This document shows positions 1 to 10,650 of a DNA stretch of 64,000 bases, piece after piece. This stretch comes from Lytechinus pictus (Eukaryota > Echinodermata > Echinoidea > Temnopleuroida > Toxopneustidae): NCBI RefSeq assembly GCF_037042905.1, contig NC_087261.1, positions 17,730,917 to 17,794,916 of the forward strand, given 5' to 3'. Position 1 is the stretch's first letter; every line of letters begins with the position of its first letter. A model generated the notes under the pieces. The model was not told the DNA's origin. It saw nothing but the letters and a program-made list of their open reading frames with translations, and ran no database searches. The position numbers were made by a program, and so were the translations under genes.

Positions 1-766
1 TTTATTCGTTGGTGAGATATGTGTCTCTTTCTCATGAGTCTTATGTGTGTGTGTATGTGTGGGTGAGTAAGTGTGTGTGCGTGAGCTTGTTTTGTGTGAT
101 CGAGTTCCTTTGTAACGTTGATTCATGAATTTGCCCCCCCCCCCCCCCCATCTGAGAAATGGATCGACGCCTCTGCCTTAGAGGACCGGATTGATCAACT
201 TGAAAAAAAAACACGCCCAAAACAAAGGGACAGGCGCAGCTGAAGCAATAGAGTACCGAAATGTGACGTCAGTTGCCATGGTGTCATGACAGGCTGGTTC
301 TAAACAGAGTCTCAGCTGACGATCGTCTGTACATGAAGTTGGCTCGTCTGAAAAAAGACATTATAAGTGATTAAATTCCGATAGCAGACATTTTCTCCAA
401 TGAGAAACAGACGCTTTTATTAGGCGGGTTTATTTATTTAGAACCAGGCCGCCATGACAACTGACGTCATCGCTTCGGTACTCTATTCTTGATGTGTTTA
501 ATGGGGGTGGTGCTGATTGTCATGACACACATTTCATTGTACCCGTAGGGCCGTAATATTAATCAAATTAACTTGAATAGGGATGTTAGGCATTTCATGT
601 AGGTATTTTGACTGCCAGTATTTAAATGACACTAGTATAATCAATTCAACTGAAATGCCCGATACACAACGAAATGGATTATCATTCTGCCGATAAGATC
701 AATACTTCACGTTTCAAATTTAGTTATCCAAAGTGCGTTTTTGCTCGTATAATTTTTGTTTTACAG
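1..766. other. Upstream intron of first plexin gene (partial)
   Basis: No exon is recognisable here. The stretch starts with a TG-rich microsatellite (about 40-110), has a 16-base C tract at 134-149, and holds a small foldback element. It ends with a TTTTACAG acceptor before the exon at 767. The preceding plexin exons (transmembrane segment, first GAP half) must lie left of the window. Confidence 0.6.
247..487. mobile_element. Foldback MITE-like element
   Basis: Two inverted arms of roughly 50 bases (247-304 and 437-487) begin AATAGAGTACCGAA and share a TGACGTCA-type centre and a GGTTCTAAA end. About 130 bases of unrelated sequence separate them and there is no coding capacity. This fits a small non-autonomous TIR or foldback element in a plexin intron. 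No clear target duplication was found. Confidence 0.6.
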
Positions 767-867
767 TTTGGATCGAATCCCCTGAAAGATACATTTTGCT
801 TCAGGATGTGGACGACATGTCTGAGACACAGAGCAAGGTCACGTTCAATACACTGAAGAGCTATGGG
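767..867 (+). CDS. Plexin-like gene 1, exon a (end of Rho-GTPase-binding region)
   Basis: This is the first exon in the window of the 3' part of a plexin. It starts after TTTTACAG with two bases completing a codon and reads WIESPERYILLQDVDDMSET, then SKVTFNTLKSYG. The pattern 'LL-D-D-...-NTL-Y' matches the plexin segment that closes the intracellular ubiquitin-fold Rho-binding domain, just before '-DGS-VALV-'. It ends at codon GGG before an unusual donor, GTTCGT. The phase fits the next exon exactly (Y-G|I-R-N-G-S-R-V-A-L-V against the family's Y-x-V-x-D-G-S-x-V-A-L-V). The gene is partial because its 5' exons are outside the window. Confidence 0.82.
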
Positions 868-1512
868 GTTCGTAATGTGTTTTTGACTTTATTTTGTGTT
901 AATCATTTTAAATCCTGATTGTCAGATGTTTATACTCACATCATAAGAAAGACGCTCACTCATTTATAGGCAATTATAAACCTACAATCATTGTAATTAG
1001 GCAATGAAGTAAGTATAGAGTAAGAATTGGTAAGTAAACTTCGATTATGAGGCATTCTGACGGAATAATGGGATTATCCACATCTACCGACGCAGGGGTG
1101 TTATAATCACACACCCTCACACACAAAAGCGTTCTTTACATTTAAATATATTGACGTGGTACATGGTTGTCAATTTGAAATAATTCACATGGGCTTGATA
1201 AGGATCTGCTAATTAATTTCCAAAGCCAATAGGGGCAACAGTTTGTAGGTTTGTTTTTCGATCTCCTCAACGTGTACTCGTTGTCAACACCATTTTTTTT
1301 AATCCTAAAGTTACTGGTCTTGTTTTTTTTTGTACTTTACCCATTACTGTTTTTTGCTGTATTCTCGCAATATAAATTCATTGTCCAGAGGAATATGCGT
1401 AATATTGCTTTCACTTTGTATGCATTGGATTGATATCTTTTGTGAGTAACGATCTACTGAGAGAGAGATTGAATATTGGTACATCGATTTTCAACTGTAT
1501 TTCATTTCTTAG

Positions 1513-1618
1513 ATTAGGAACGGATCTCGTGTTGCACTGGTAGGAAATAACCAGCTACCGAAAGCACCTGTCAATGGCTACCAAGCTCTTGATGTCAAAG
1601 AATTATCTTCGAACCCAT
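1513..1618 (+). CDS. Plexin-like gene 1, exon b
   Basis: It opens after TTCATTTCTTAG in phase 0 and reads IRNGSRVALVGNNQLP. The 'NGSRVALV' strand is the hallmark end of the plexin Rho-binding fold. The rest (APVNGYQALDVKELSSNP) is the variable linker before the second GAP segment. It ends at 1618 with one leftover base before a strong GTAAGT donor, and the first two bases of the next exon complete a Tyr codon. The intron between exons b and c holds a TIR element (1797-2639). Confidence 0.87.
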
Positions 1619-1796
1619 GTAAGTAAATACATCTGAATATTTTAAAATGTAGCCATCATAACTTGTGCTCAAAAAGGAAATGCCTGCCTTAATCACCTGT
1701 GAATCTTCCCAGAGTGAAAAACAGGCCTTCAAATTTCTAGTCTCGAATGATTTCCATATTAATTTATAGATAAAATTGTCAAACATGACATATTAC

Positions 1797-2639
1797 AGTA
1801 GGGGAAGGTGAGCATAGGGGCAAGTTGAGCCACCACCCCCAGGCCAATAATGAATGAGTCAGACTTTGTGGTGGTGTTATGTACTGATGACCCATTACAT
1901 AACCCTTTAACCAACCATATTGTTTTCGACTTTGAAACAAAAAGTACTCTTTTAGACGGAAAAATACAAATTTCAGCCAAAAAGTAAAAAAGGGTGTAAA
2001 ATAGAGGATTGCTTTTTATCCACACACGTCTTTAAATATGATAAAGAAATAAGAACAATATTGTTAGTCCAGGTATGGATCTTCATTCCTGTCATAGTCT
2101 TTTTAATGATGGATGCAAAAGAAACGTGTGGATGTTAAAGTATCGCATGGAGTGGGGTACTTTGATTCAGCCAACATAGGGTAAGTTGAGCCATGGTAAT
2201 TCGTATGGTAGTAAGAATTAAAAAAAAATTGAAAAGCCATTGATATGCAGGCAAGAATGTGTAAATTTACATGACAGTTCTTTTACTTTTAGAGGATGTT
2301 AGTATTTATAGAGAATTAGAAAGTGAAAAGACTTGAAATGAAAAATTGACATGCTGCTTCTTTCCGTATACATTTTGTACACAGTTTTGTGGCTCATCTT
2401 ACCCCAGAAGGTGGCACAACTTACCCCACATATGGGGCAAGTTGAGCCATTTGACATCGTTTTTTTCAAAGGTCACAATGAATTTCAGTGTGGGGCTAGA
2501 AAGTTATGTATAGGTGAAAAATATTTCCCAAGAATCGATTTAAAAGGCGGGATACTTATTTCTACTATATTATTAGTCATATCAATTCTGAAATGCAAAA
2601 TGAAAAAACGTGTCATAACTTACCCCGCCTTCCCCTACT
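1797..2639. mobile_element. GGGGAAGG / AAGTTGAGC TIR element, copy 1
   Basis: Its ends, AGTAGGGGAAGG and CCTTCCCCTACT, are inverted. Inside, the motif GGGGCAAGTTGAGCCA and its complement recur near both ends and in the middle. A second, diverged copy lies at 26351-27218 in the same orientation. There is no coding capacity, so it is probably a non-autonomous DNA element. Open frames here are by-products of the repeat. Confidence 0.7.
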
Positions 2640-2790
2640 CATTGTCGGCAAATGCCGAAATCAGTATGAGTACTTTCAAGTACAAAGAATTCAACTTTTC
2701 TTAGCTTTGCCTTGTATGTTACCGTCATCTGTTGAAAAAAAAAATTGAATTCATATCAATTTTAATAAATGTTTCTTTCCCCTCCCTCAG

Positions 2791-2873
2791 ATGAATCCTT
2801 GATACCTGTATCAGATGAGACGAATCGTACATCAGGACCATCTCTACAGACTTTGAATGCTGTCCATTTGAAG
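2791..2873 (+). CDS. Plexin-like gene 1, exon c
   Basis: It starts after CCCTCCCTCAG and contributes two bases to a Tyr codon shared with exon b, then reads ESLIPVSDETNRTSGPSLQT and LNAVHLK. It is a Ser/Thr-rich linker followed by 'VHLK', aligning with the plexin 'WHLVK' that opens the second GAP segment. The donor AAG|GTTTTT is weak, but it is supported by phase 0 on both sides and by an immediate in-frame stop in the intron. Confidence 0.78.
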
Positions 2874-3352
2874 GTTTTTAGCTAGAATTGTGACATTTGT
2901 ATGGTTTTGCGTTGTTTTATCGTGTAGTTGATAAAATTCGTATTTTTTTTTTACATCGTACGTATATCAAGAGTTATATCATGTTTGATCACACGAGCGT
3001 CAGTCCACGTTTGGGATGGGAGGTGGGAGGGTGGGCAAAAGTAGATCAGAAATAGAAATAGAAGGCAATTTTTTTCCAAGTTTAATTGCATTATCATGCT
3101 TTCCAATGTTTTCAAGGCTATAATGTATTTTGCATTGCTTACTATAATTTTCAAGTTGTAAACAATATTCTTTTGGGGAAGGGCAAATCGATATTCCCCC
3201 AACCGTCCCAGGATCGACACTGCTTGACTGTGCTCGACTCTATCTTCACACCCTACAGTATATCTACAAAATGTGTATTATATATGTGTAGGCTGTAATT
3301 TATTGAATGCATATATGATGTATATTTTCTATTGACTGTTTAAATTGCCCAG

Positions 3353-3463
3353 ATTGATGCTGAAGTGCAAACAAGGAAAGCAGTCAACCTGCCTGATAAC
3401 ATTAAAAGAAAGAGAGCAGAGCTTGATCGGAATCTTGCTATCCCACATATGCTTAAAATGAAA
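3353..3463 (+). CDS. Plexin-like gene 1, exon d
   Basis: This 37-codon exon is phase 0 at both ends, after TTGCCCAG and before GTAAGT. It is rich in Lys/Arg and Asp/Glu (KAVNLPDNIKRKRAELDRN) and ends LAIPHMLKMK. That ending lines up with the plexin 'EIYLTRLLATK' helix just before the 'GTLQKFVDDLFE' helix, which the next exon supplies. The central part is diverged. Position and phase are the main support. Confidence 0.82.
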
Positions 3464-3503
3464 GTAAGTTATTGTATCCCCGATGGTAGTGGATTCAGTA
3501 TCT

Positions 3504-3812
3504 TCTGCTGGAAAGAACACAGTGTCCCACAGTTTATGCCACAGTGTGTTCACAGTGTGGAACACATTGTGAAATCACATTCACACTGCTAAACTTGATT
3601 AATTCAACAGTGTGAATCACATATTCACATAGTCGACCATGTGAGCACGCTGTGAACACAGTCACGCTGTCGAAATGTCCACAGTGTGAACATAAATGTA
3701 CTTGTATCTTCAAATTGTTGAATTTGGGTGTTTTAATAGTGGGAATAATAATTTCACATTGTCCACTATGTGAGCATACTGTGATCTGTACGACACTGGT
3801 CTTTCCAGTAGT
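3504..3812. mobile_element. Small TIR element rich in CACAGTGTG motifs
   Basis: The ends CTGCTGGAAAGA and TCTTTCCAGTAG are inverted and extend imperfectly through a GTGTC motif. The interior repeats CACAGTGTGAACACA-type words on both strands. It is about 310 bases, non-coding, and begins about 40 bases after a plexin exon. Confidence 0.65.
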
Positions 3813-4186
3813 AATTGAGGCCACGAAGGGAGTAATTTTGAAAATGATAGAGTGCTAATATTCACATTTCATTTTCAAAATCGAATAAGTAATTGCTCAA
3901 TATGATTATGTGTGATAATGAAATTCCCAGTCTTTCATGACATTTAATTTCTTTTGTGGGCACCGGTTCAAGGAAGCATTTATGACTCTGGTCAAATCAT
4001 TACCATCAGGTGTAATTATATTCATGATTGTATAGCATTACTGTTATTGTACTTATAAAAATTGTATCACTTGCATTCTCATCAGTATCACCATTTCCAT
4101 AGCGATCGTCATATGATAATCATTTTTTATCAATAAAAAATCGCATTTGGAAGTTATGATGTCGGTTCAATATCGTTGATTTGTAG

Positions 4187-4353
4187 GCATCAATAGGTCC
4201 ATACGTAGATGGAGTCTTTGAGGTTATGTTCAAGAAACCATCCCGGATCCCTCTACCTGTGAAGCATCTCTTTGACACGTTTGATGACCTTGCCGTCAAG
4301 TACACCGATGGGAAATCGTCCAAGGAATGCGCGCAGAATTGGAAGATGAATTG
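4187..4353 (+). CDS. Plexin-like gene 1, exon e (second GAP half)
   Basis: It begins after GATTTGTAG in phase 0 and reads ASIGPYVDGVFEVMF, then PLPVKHLFDTFDDLA and SKECAQNWKMN. Each piece matches the C-terminal GAP segment of plexins in order: 'FVDDLFETIF', 'LPLAIKYMFDFLDEQA' and 'VRHTWKSNC'. The final codon (Cys) is split TG|C across a GTGAGC donor and is completed by exon f. This is one of the two most diagnostic exons for the family. Confidence 0.93.
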
Positions 4354-4878
4354 GTGAGCCAAGTTCTAATATTAATTTTGTTTATTACGTTAGATATAAT
4401 TTTGAATAAAACATAACATCAAAATGCATCAATATCCAGACACACTTATCATAGCACCCTATTCTTGAAGTTAAGAGATCGTGCTTTAAACGCACTTGTA
4501 ATGGAGACCCGTCCGTGATTAAACGGACTCATTGTGCACTAGATTTGGACTTGATGAGGTTAAATGGCATTTGTTTTGTCTTGTTTAGTCCATCAAGTCT
4601 AGGTCTTTGTTGATTGTCCATCCAAGATCTGCGTCATTAACAATTATTTGTGTTCATTTACATCCTTTACATCATATTTTAAGAGGTTTTTTTTTCTCCA
4701 CCTGATAATTGTTCAACGTTGGAGCAAAATGTGAAATTATACCTTGACGCGAAAACCCTGTCAAACGGTAACATATTATACATTTTGTTATACGGAGACA
4801 GCTCTTCCCCGAAAGTGCCAGAATATAATATTGTTGTTTTACATCTCGTCGTTTGCCCTTATTTACTCTCTTACCTAG

Positions 4879-5017
4879 CTTGTCTCGCTTCTGGTGTCAA
4901 ATACTTACCAACCTACCATCTTTGTTTGATATGCCAAGATCAGAAACGGCTGATCGATGTGTCATCGCTGTTGCTGAAGCCATTACGGATGCAGCTAGGA
5001 CCACCACGCTGTCACAG
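4879..5017 (+). CDS. Plexin-like gene 1, exon f (RFW GAP motif)
   Basis: It starts after TTACCTAG and reads C-LSRFWCQILTNLPSLFDM, then a helix RCVIAVAEAITDA. This corresponds to the plexin segment 'LPLRFWVNVIKNPQFVFDI...SVVAQTFMDSC'. The Arg of the RFW motif, the conserved arginine of the second GAP half in vertebrate plexins, is present, so this half looks catalytically competent. The first-half arginines are outside the window. It ends with CTGTCACAG before GTAAAT in phase 0. Confidence 0.94.
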
Positions 5018-5474
5018 GTAAATATACCCATTACACTATTAATCTTCCAGAAAGTATATTTGATACCAAGTTGTCCGTTCATTTCATTTTCTCCTTTATT
5101 CAATCAATCCACAGAAGAAATTATCAATATCTGCATTCTCAGTTAATGACCAGTGTTCTGCAGAATTGTCATGTAAAAATAAGCAAATTTTTATGATGTT
5201 ACATTTTTTTTTACTCAACATCCGCTTTTGACGAAACGTTCAGCGTTGTTCTTGTGTTACCTCTGTGTAGTTATCAAAATCCACTTACTCTTGCGTTGGG
5301 ATTTCTCCTTGATGACTATTCAGATGGGGCGATCAAAGATGTAATCACTGGAAACGATTGAGAAAAAAATCACCTCAGATGGAAGCAAATAGGCAATTAG
5401 GGAAATAAACTCAAACCGATATCTGATACGTTCACTTGGTTTTTTTTTTATGTATGGTCCGCTTATACCATCAG

Positions 5475-5615
5475 AGCGAATCAAATCATCTACCCTACTC
5501 CAATGAATATCCGCTACAGCGACAAATGATGTCTGACTACTGCTCCCTGATATCAAGCCAACCAAAGGTCAAGTCAAGACTCAAGTTAACAAGAGACTGT
5601 TCCTCCATCACAAAG
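5475..5615 (+). CDS. Plexin-like gene 1, exon g
   Basis: This is a 47-codon exon, phase 0 at both ends, between TACCATCAG and GTAAAA. It reads SESNHLPYSNEYPLQRQMMS, then DYCSLISSQPKV. This matches '[31 protein letters not shown]' of canonical plexins, with the conserved Tyr of '-YY-I' replaced by Asp-Tyr. The following part (Arg/Lys-rich, then CSSITK) corresponds to the '-DM-AYLAEQSR-' helix but is strongly diverged. Confidence 0.9.
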
Positions 5616-6271
5616 GTAAAATGATTAAAGAATACTTCCCTTTTTATTCTTTGTTCTCCGATTGTTTTGACATGCCAGCCAAAAGGGGAAGGAAGATGTG
5701 TGGGTGGGGTCTCAGCAAAATTGTTTCATACAGTCACGTGCTAGTCAGGTTTTAAAAACAACTGTTCAAAATTACAGTCTAGATTCAAATAATTGTGTCC
5801 GTTCCTCCATCCGTCCTTTTTATATGACCTCTTTATTGACAACACAGTGCATCTCAGGTAAAACATTTTTATACATTGGGCCCTTATCTCAGAGCAATTG
5901 CTTGGTCAGCCCTTGTTTATACTGCACATGCAGGAGTGACATTTGCAACATTATTCATTATAAATGAATAATTCAACATAAGGTAAAAATTGTTCAGGTA
6001 AAAGTTGTTAAGGTTACCGAAAATAGAATGAGAATTCAACAATTTCAATGGATCATTCGGTACATTACCTTTTTGATAATTTTTTTTTTAACGATCGATT
6101 TAATCCTAGTTCTTTAAGAAGGATGAATATTGAAGAACTCGGATTGAATGAATCGTTTCTGGCATTACATGTATGTATTAAGATTCCTGTCGCGTATGCA
6201 GTTAGCCCTTGATTTTACACAATGTTCCTATTTCATATGTTTTTTCTTTCATTTAATCATGTTCACTTTAG

Positions 6272-6358
6272 GAGTTCAAAGGTCATTTCAGTCATCTTTC
6301 GAATTTGCTGCACCTTTACAACCTCACCAAGGATGACGTAGAGGGCCTCTTGAAATAA
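6272..6358 (+). CDS. Plexin-like gene 1, terminal coding exon
   Basis: After GTTCACTTTAG it reads EFKGHFSHLSNLLHLYNLTK, then DDVEGLLK and TAA at 6356-6358. This matches the plexin C-terminal helix '[26 protein letters not shown]'. The protein stops right after that helix, shorter than vertebrate A- and B-type plexins, and shows no C-terminal PDZ-binding motif such as the TDL of B-plexins. An AATAAA overlaps the stop codon but is too close to act as the only polyadenylation signal. Confidence 0.92.
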   Translation, partial: EFKGHFSHLSNLLHLYNLTKDDVEGLLK

Positions 6359-6525
6359 AGTGCGTGGAAAAACCTTAATGCCACCCTTGAAGTAATATCA
6401 TTTCATAAAAGGCGCCAATTAAATTAACATCCGTGATCGGCGCCAGTATGTGGATGTTGGTAATGGGAGAAACTTAAGAATGCCTCCGTTGCGAAATAGG
6501 TGTATTATAACTAGGACGACCCAAT

Positions 6526-6751
6526 CATGGGCGAAAATCCCAGGGGGACGCGTCCCCCTACCCAAAATAGTAGGGGGGACATAATATCAAATGTCCCCCC
6601 TAATATTTTGGTCTTTTATGATGGAGCAAAATACATAACTTCACTATCGAAATAATACACGTACTTTGGACTAAATTACTAAATTTTTTTTTTGCTTGTC
6701 AAACTTTCCAGGCCTGGTCCCCCTACCTTTGGGGACAGATTTCCGCCCATG
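6526..6751. mobile_element. 226-base MITE with 8-base target duplication
   Basis: TIRs CATGGGCG and CGCCCATG extend imperfectly through AAATC. The interior contains GTCCCCCT blocks in both orientations. The flanks are GACCCAAT on the left and GACCCAAC on the right, an 8-base duplication with one mismatch, which suggests a hAT-type mechanism. It sits in the likely 3' UTR of plexin gene 1. Related GTCCCCCT-rich sequence occurs near 30480-30540 and 43655-43740. Confidence 0.72.
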
Positions 6752-6832
6752 GACCCAACCATACCTTATGTATTTTCCATGTTCAAGCTTTCCGTGGTCT
6801 TAGTTACCAAAATTTTAATTCAGTACTTGACA

Positions 6833-6838
6833 AATAAA
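6833..6838 (+). terminator. Candidate polyadenylation signal for plexin gene 1
   Basis: AATAAA lies about 475 bases after the stop. It is the first good signal that is neither overlapping the stop codon nor inside the 6526-6751 MITE. Placement is inferred only; no transcript evidence is available. Confidence 0.35.
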
Positions 6839-7636
6839 ATAACCCTTATAAGCCATACGATTTAAATTAATACATACCGTTAACAACAAGTGTGTATTCT
6901 TCCAGTTTCTGCCTCGGGATTAACAATGAAATTCATTTTTTCTCTCTACTAAAGTCATCAAACATCTAAGTATTGGGAACTTCTCCATGGCATGAAATTA
7001 TTTCGGAATAGGGGGTAGCTTAAAGGATTACAAGATACACGATTGGTTTTGTTTATTTATTGTTAAATGTCTAGTGCCGAGCGAGACATTTGATAATATT
7101 CATTCATGCCATTTGTTGTTTGACCAGGGTAGATTGTGTTTGTGGATTCTCATAAAATTTGCAGACTATTCACTTGCATAAACAGTTACTTATTCAATAG
7201 TACAGTAAATACGATATATCACATTCCATACCAATGAAAACCATGGAAATAAAGAAAATGTACTTTGATAGCGTGATATTGCACAATACATAATGCAAAA
7301 CGTATATTCCATCAATCCTGTATCTAACATCCGATCTGTGTACATACTTTTTAATCTGTATTATATAGATATGTTTATTCAACTTGATTCTGACGATTAA
7401 TCAAACTTGAACCTAGATCCATAACGCCTTAAATAGAGTGCATGTATATTTTATACATCATTTGTAAATCCCAAATGGATCAAATTCTTCAAATTAAGGT
7501 TTTCGTACCAGTTAACACTATAATCGTTTCTATCATTAACTATTGAATTTGATGGTGAAAAAAACTTGGTGTATCATAACATGTTTTATATAGAAAAATT
7601 CTATTTTTGATATGTATTGGTGTAACTACATGTATC

Positions 7637-8030
7637 CTGTAGCGTTCTCTCTTTCTTACAGATTAAAATATGAAAATGAGTAGTATTAGAAACAAGGAGT
7701 AATTACATGGTGAATGTAATTTAATACTATAATATTCCAGGATCTAAGATCTGTATATTAAGTTGTAGATGTCCGTAATGGTGTATGTTCGAGTCAATGT
7801 GTTATATTATGCAGGTCTTAAAATGATCATATAGCGTTCTCTCTTTTAACGGATGAGAAAATGAAAATGGGGAGTATTGCTAACGCAGAGTGATAACATG
7901 GTAAGGTGAACATGAGTCAATACTTTAATAAATCAGAATTTAAGATTTGTATATTTTTATTGTAAATATCCTTCATGATGTATGTTCGAGTCAATGAATT
8001 ATATTATGCATGTCTTAAGATAAATGTGTC
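7637..8030 (+). repeat. Direct duplication of about 195 bases
   Basis: Two diverged copies lie side by side. Each starts TAGCGTTCTCTCTTT and carries ATGAAAAT, a GAGTAATTACATGG-like block, then TGTATGTTCGAGTCAATG and TTATATTATGCA. The first runs from about 7640, the second from about 7832. No coding potential is seen. Confidence 0.7.
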
Positions 8031-9205
8031 TATATGATTAATCGTTATTTTAACACAATCACAAAAATTTACCTGTTTTTGGTAAGGCTTTATCGTAGCT
8101 TGCGTTATGCATGTAGCTGATGCAGCACGATGGAGTGTATATATTATAACAAACCTTATCATGCTTATATCTTCGCATGGATTGTGGTCTAGCCACCCCT
8201 TGTCTAACTTAGATTATCTTAAACACATTATCAAAACGTGGATTTTTTTTTTAACAGATAAGAGTCTATTATGGCCAATGAAACAGGATCTATATGACTT
8301 TAAATTTATATCTGGATATTGTACGGAACTGAACTCAACATGGTAGATAAAGAAAAAAAAAGGTTTCCCAGAAACAATCATTGTTTAACAAAGAATAATT
8401 ATCGTTTATATTTTAAGAGACATACTTTTACCATTTTCATTTAGTGCACAATTACATTGAGCAACCTCATTACCAACGTGGTGATTATTAAAAAGGCAAT
8501 GATTTGAATATAATTTGTATGGTAAAGATGCTGATTTATCAATTTTTATTCTTATCATTAATAAACATAAACAAAGAGATTGAAAGTTGAGTGAATATTA
8601 AATTGAAAAATGTAATAAAAATGGGTATAACAGGTGTGTGCGAGGGTGTATGATACTGCGGGTAAATGTGTGTGTGAGTGAGCATGTGAAAACGAGTACA
8701 CCCTTATGAATTCCTCAACTGACACGAGGACACACGGAATATACCTTACCAGTACGTCACCTGCACCCTGGACCTACTACTCAGAGTAGTAGGTCCATGC
8801 CTGCACGCAATCCCATTTCTAACCGTCCAAAATTATACGCTCTTTTGTAGAAGAGCAGAGTTGTGGTCGATTCGAAAGATAAACACGAGAATGTGATCGG
8901 TTTATTAGTTTAGTTTCATAATGATCTTTAATATATGAGATTCCTACTGACTTAAAGGTTGTTGATATGACATGTATACAATGCACAAAAGTAGGTCTCT
9001 GTGTGAAATGTAGGGTGACAAATCTTTATTCAAACAAAGTCCTCGACTCCTACCATAAACGTGAATGACTGTTTATGTGTTTTTTATGTGTTTATTGTGG
9101 GGGTATAAATGTGTTTTTGTTCATGTTGTGCTAGAAATAGAGGGTAAAAGACACAGCAAGAGGGACAAATGAGGGGAGATAAGAGGGGGGGGGGGGGGTA
9201 GAAAG
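8026..9205. other. Intergenic stretch, mostly unremarkable
   Basis: AT-rich sequence with no recognised gene. It contains a short TG-rich stretch near 8630-8690, a perfect 12-base-arm palindrome at 8770-8796, and a G tract near 9185-9199. Confidence 0.6.
8770..8796. repeat. Perfect short hairpin
   Basis: GGACCTACTACT, a CAG loop, then AGTAGTAGGTCC. It has twelve perfectly paired bases with a 3-base loop. It is not followed by a T run and has no known role. Confidence 0.8.
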
Positions 9206-9208
9206 CAA

Positions 9209-9531
9209 CACATACTAAGAAATTTTTGCACCTTTAAGGGAACACTTTAACCAACTTTTTGGAGGTGTAATCTTGGTCATTAAGTTGAAAAGGGTGAAAA
9301 TTTTGCTTTTTTATTTTTATTTCCAACAATAAATTTCGTCGGCACCCTTAAGGGTGCAAATTTTAACCCTTTAGATGCATGGTACTTGAGGTTAAACAAA
9401 GTTCAACTTTTTATCTTTATTACAAGGTTCAACTAAGTATCATAGTTTGCTTATATCTAGGCTAACTGCACCTTTAAAGATGCTATTACCTCAATAGTTC
9501 AAATTTAAACCTCTATTTCTTATAGTGTGTA
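9209..9531. mobile_element. Degenerate MITE-like repeat (ACACTATAAGAAAT ends)
   Basis: The left end, ACACATACTAAGAAAT, is an imperfect inverted match to the right end, ATTTCTTATAGTGTGT. GCACCTTTAAGGG-type motifs recur inside in both directions, including the palindrome CACCCTTAAGGGTG near 9350. It is non-coding and its age and exact borders are uncertain. Confidence 0.5.
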
Positions 9532-9834
9532 GACAGAGAAAGCAGATAGCCATCAAGGAGTAAGCCTAAAAGCAAGTATGAGACGAAATGCATGAGAAAA
9601 TGACGTTGCAGAGAGGGTACGGGGTAACGACAGCGAAGTGAGTTGATATGTTAGATGAGACAAACATTTAACATGTTGACTACTGAGTTAAAAAGAGTGC
9701 GTAGTTTGCACTGGGTCCGTTTTTTCCCAGTAGTAAAAGGATTAATCATATTCTAGCTGAACGGTTGGCTTACCCTCACATCGCCTAACACCGGGACAAT
9801 ATACTAACATGATTTTTTTTTATTGTAATATTTT

Positions 9835-10650
9835 TGTAATACCCCCAACTTGGCCTTTGATCCTGACCTTTGACCTTGATCATGTGACCTGAAACTTGCA
9901 TAGGATGTTTAGTAATACTTGATTTACTCCTATGTCCAAGTTTCATGAATCGGATCCATAAACTTTTAAAGTTACGATGGTAATTCAATAGATACCCCTA
10001 ACTTGGCAAAAGTTCATTGACCCTAAATGACCTGTGATCTTAGTCATGTGACTTGAAACGGTAATAATTGAATAATTTTAAGTCCAGGTTTCATGAACTA
10101 GATCCATATATATTTTTAAGTAGTGATGACATTTCAAAAACTAAACCTTAGGTAAAGATTTAAATGACCTTTGACCTTGGTCATGTGACCCGAAACTCAG
10201 GCAGGATGTTAAGTAATACTTCATAAACCTTATGGCCAAGTTTCCCCGTACATGGTCTAAATTCATTGACCCTAAATCACCTTTGATCTTGGTCATGCGA
10301 CCCGAAACTCAGGCACGATGCTTAGTAATACTTCATTAACATTATGGCCAACTTCCCCCCCCCAAACATGGTCTAGGTTCATTGAACCTAAATGACCTTT
10401 GACCTTGGTCATGTGACCCGAAACTCAGGCAGAATTTTGAGTCATACCTCATTAACCTTATGGCTAAGTTTCATGAACTAGGTCTATATACCTTTTAAGT
10501 TATGCTGTCATTTCAAAAACTTAACCTTCGGTTTACTTAACCTTTGGTTAAGATTTGGAGTTGACGCCGCCGTCGTGCCCCCCCCCCCCCCCCCCCCCCC
10601 GCCGTCGGAAAAGCGGTTCCTATAGTCTCTGTCTGCTTCGCAGGTTAGAC
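9835..10650 (+). repeat. TGACCTTTGACCTTGGTCATGTGACC repeat block, copy 1
   Basis: Four or more diverged units of about 120-180 bases each contain TGACCTTTGACCTTGGTCAT, GAAACTCAGGCAGGATG, TTCATGAACTAGATCC and a run like AACTTAACCTTGG. The block ends with a C tract (about 10578-10602) and CTGTCTGCTTCGCAGGT. A second copy surrounds the element at 12281-14451. No protein is encoded. Confidence 0.75.
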
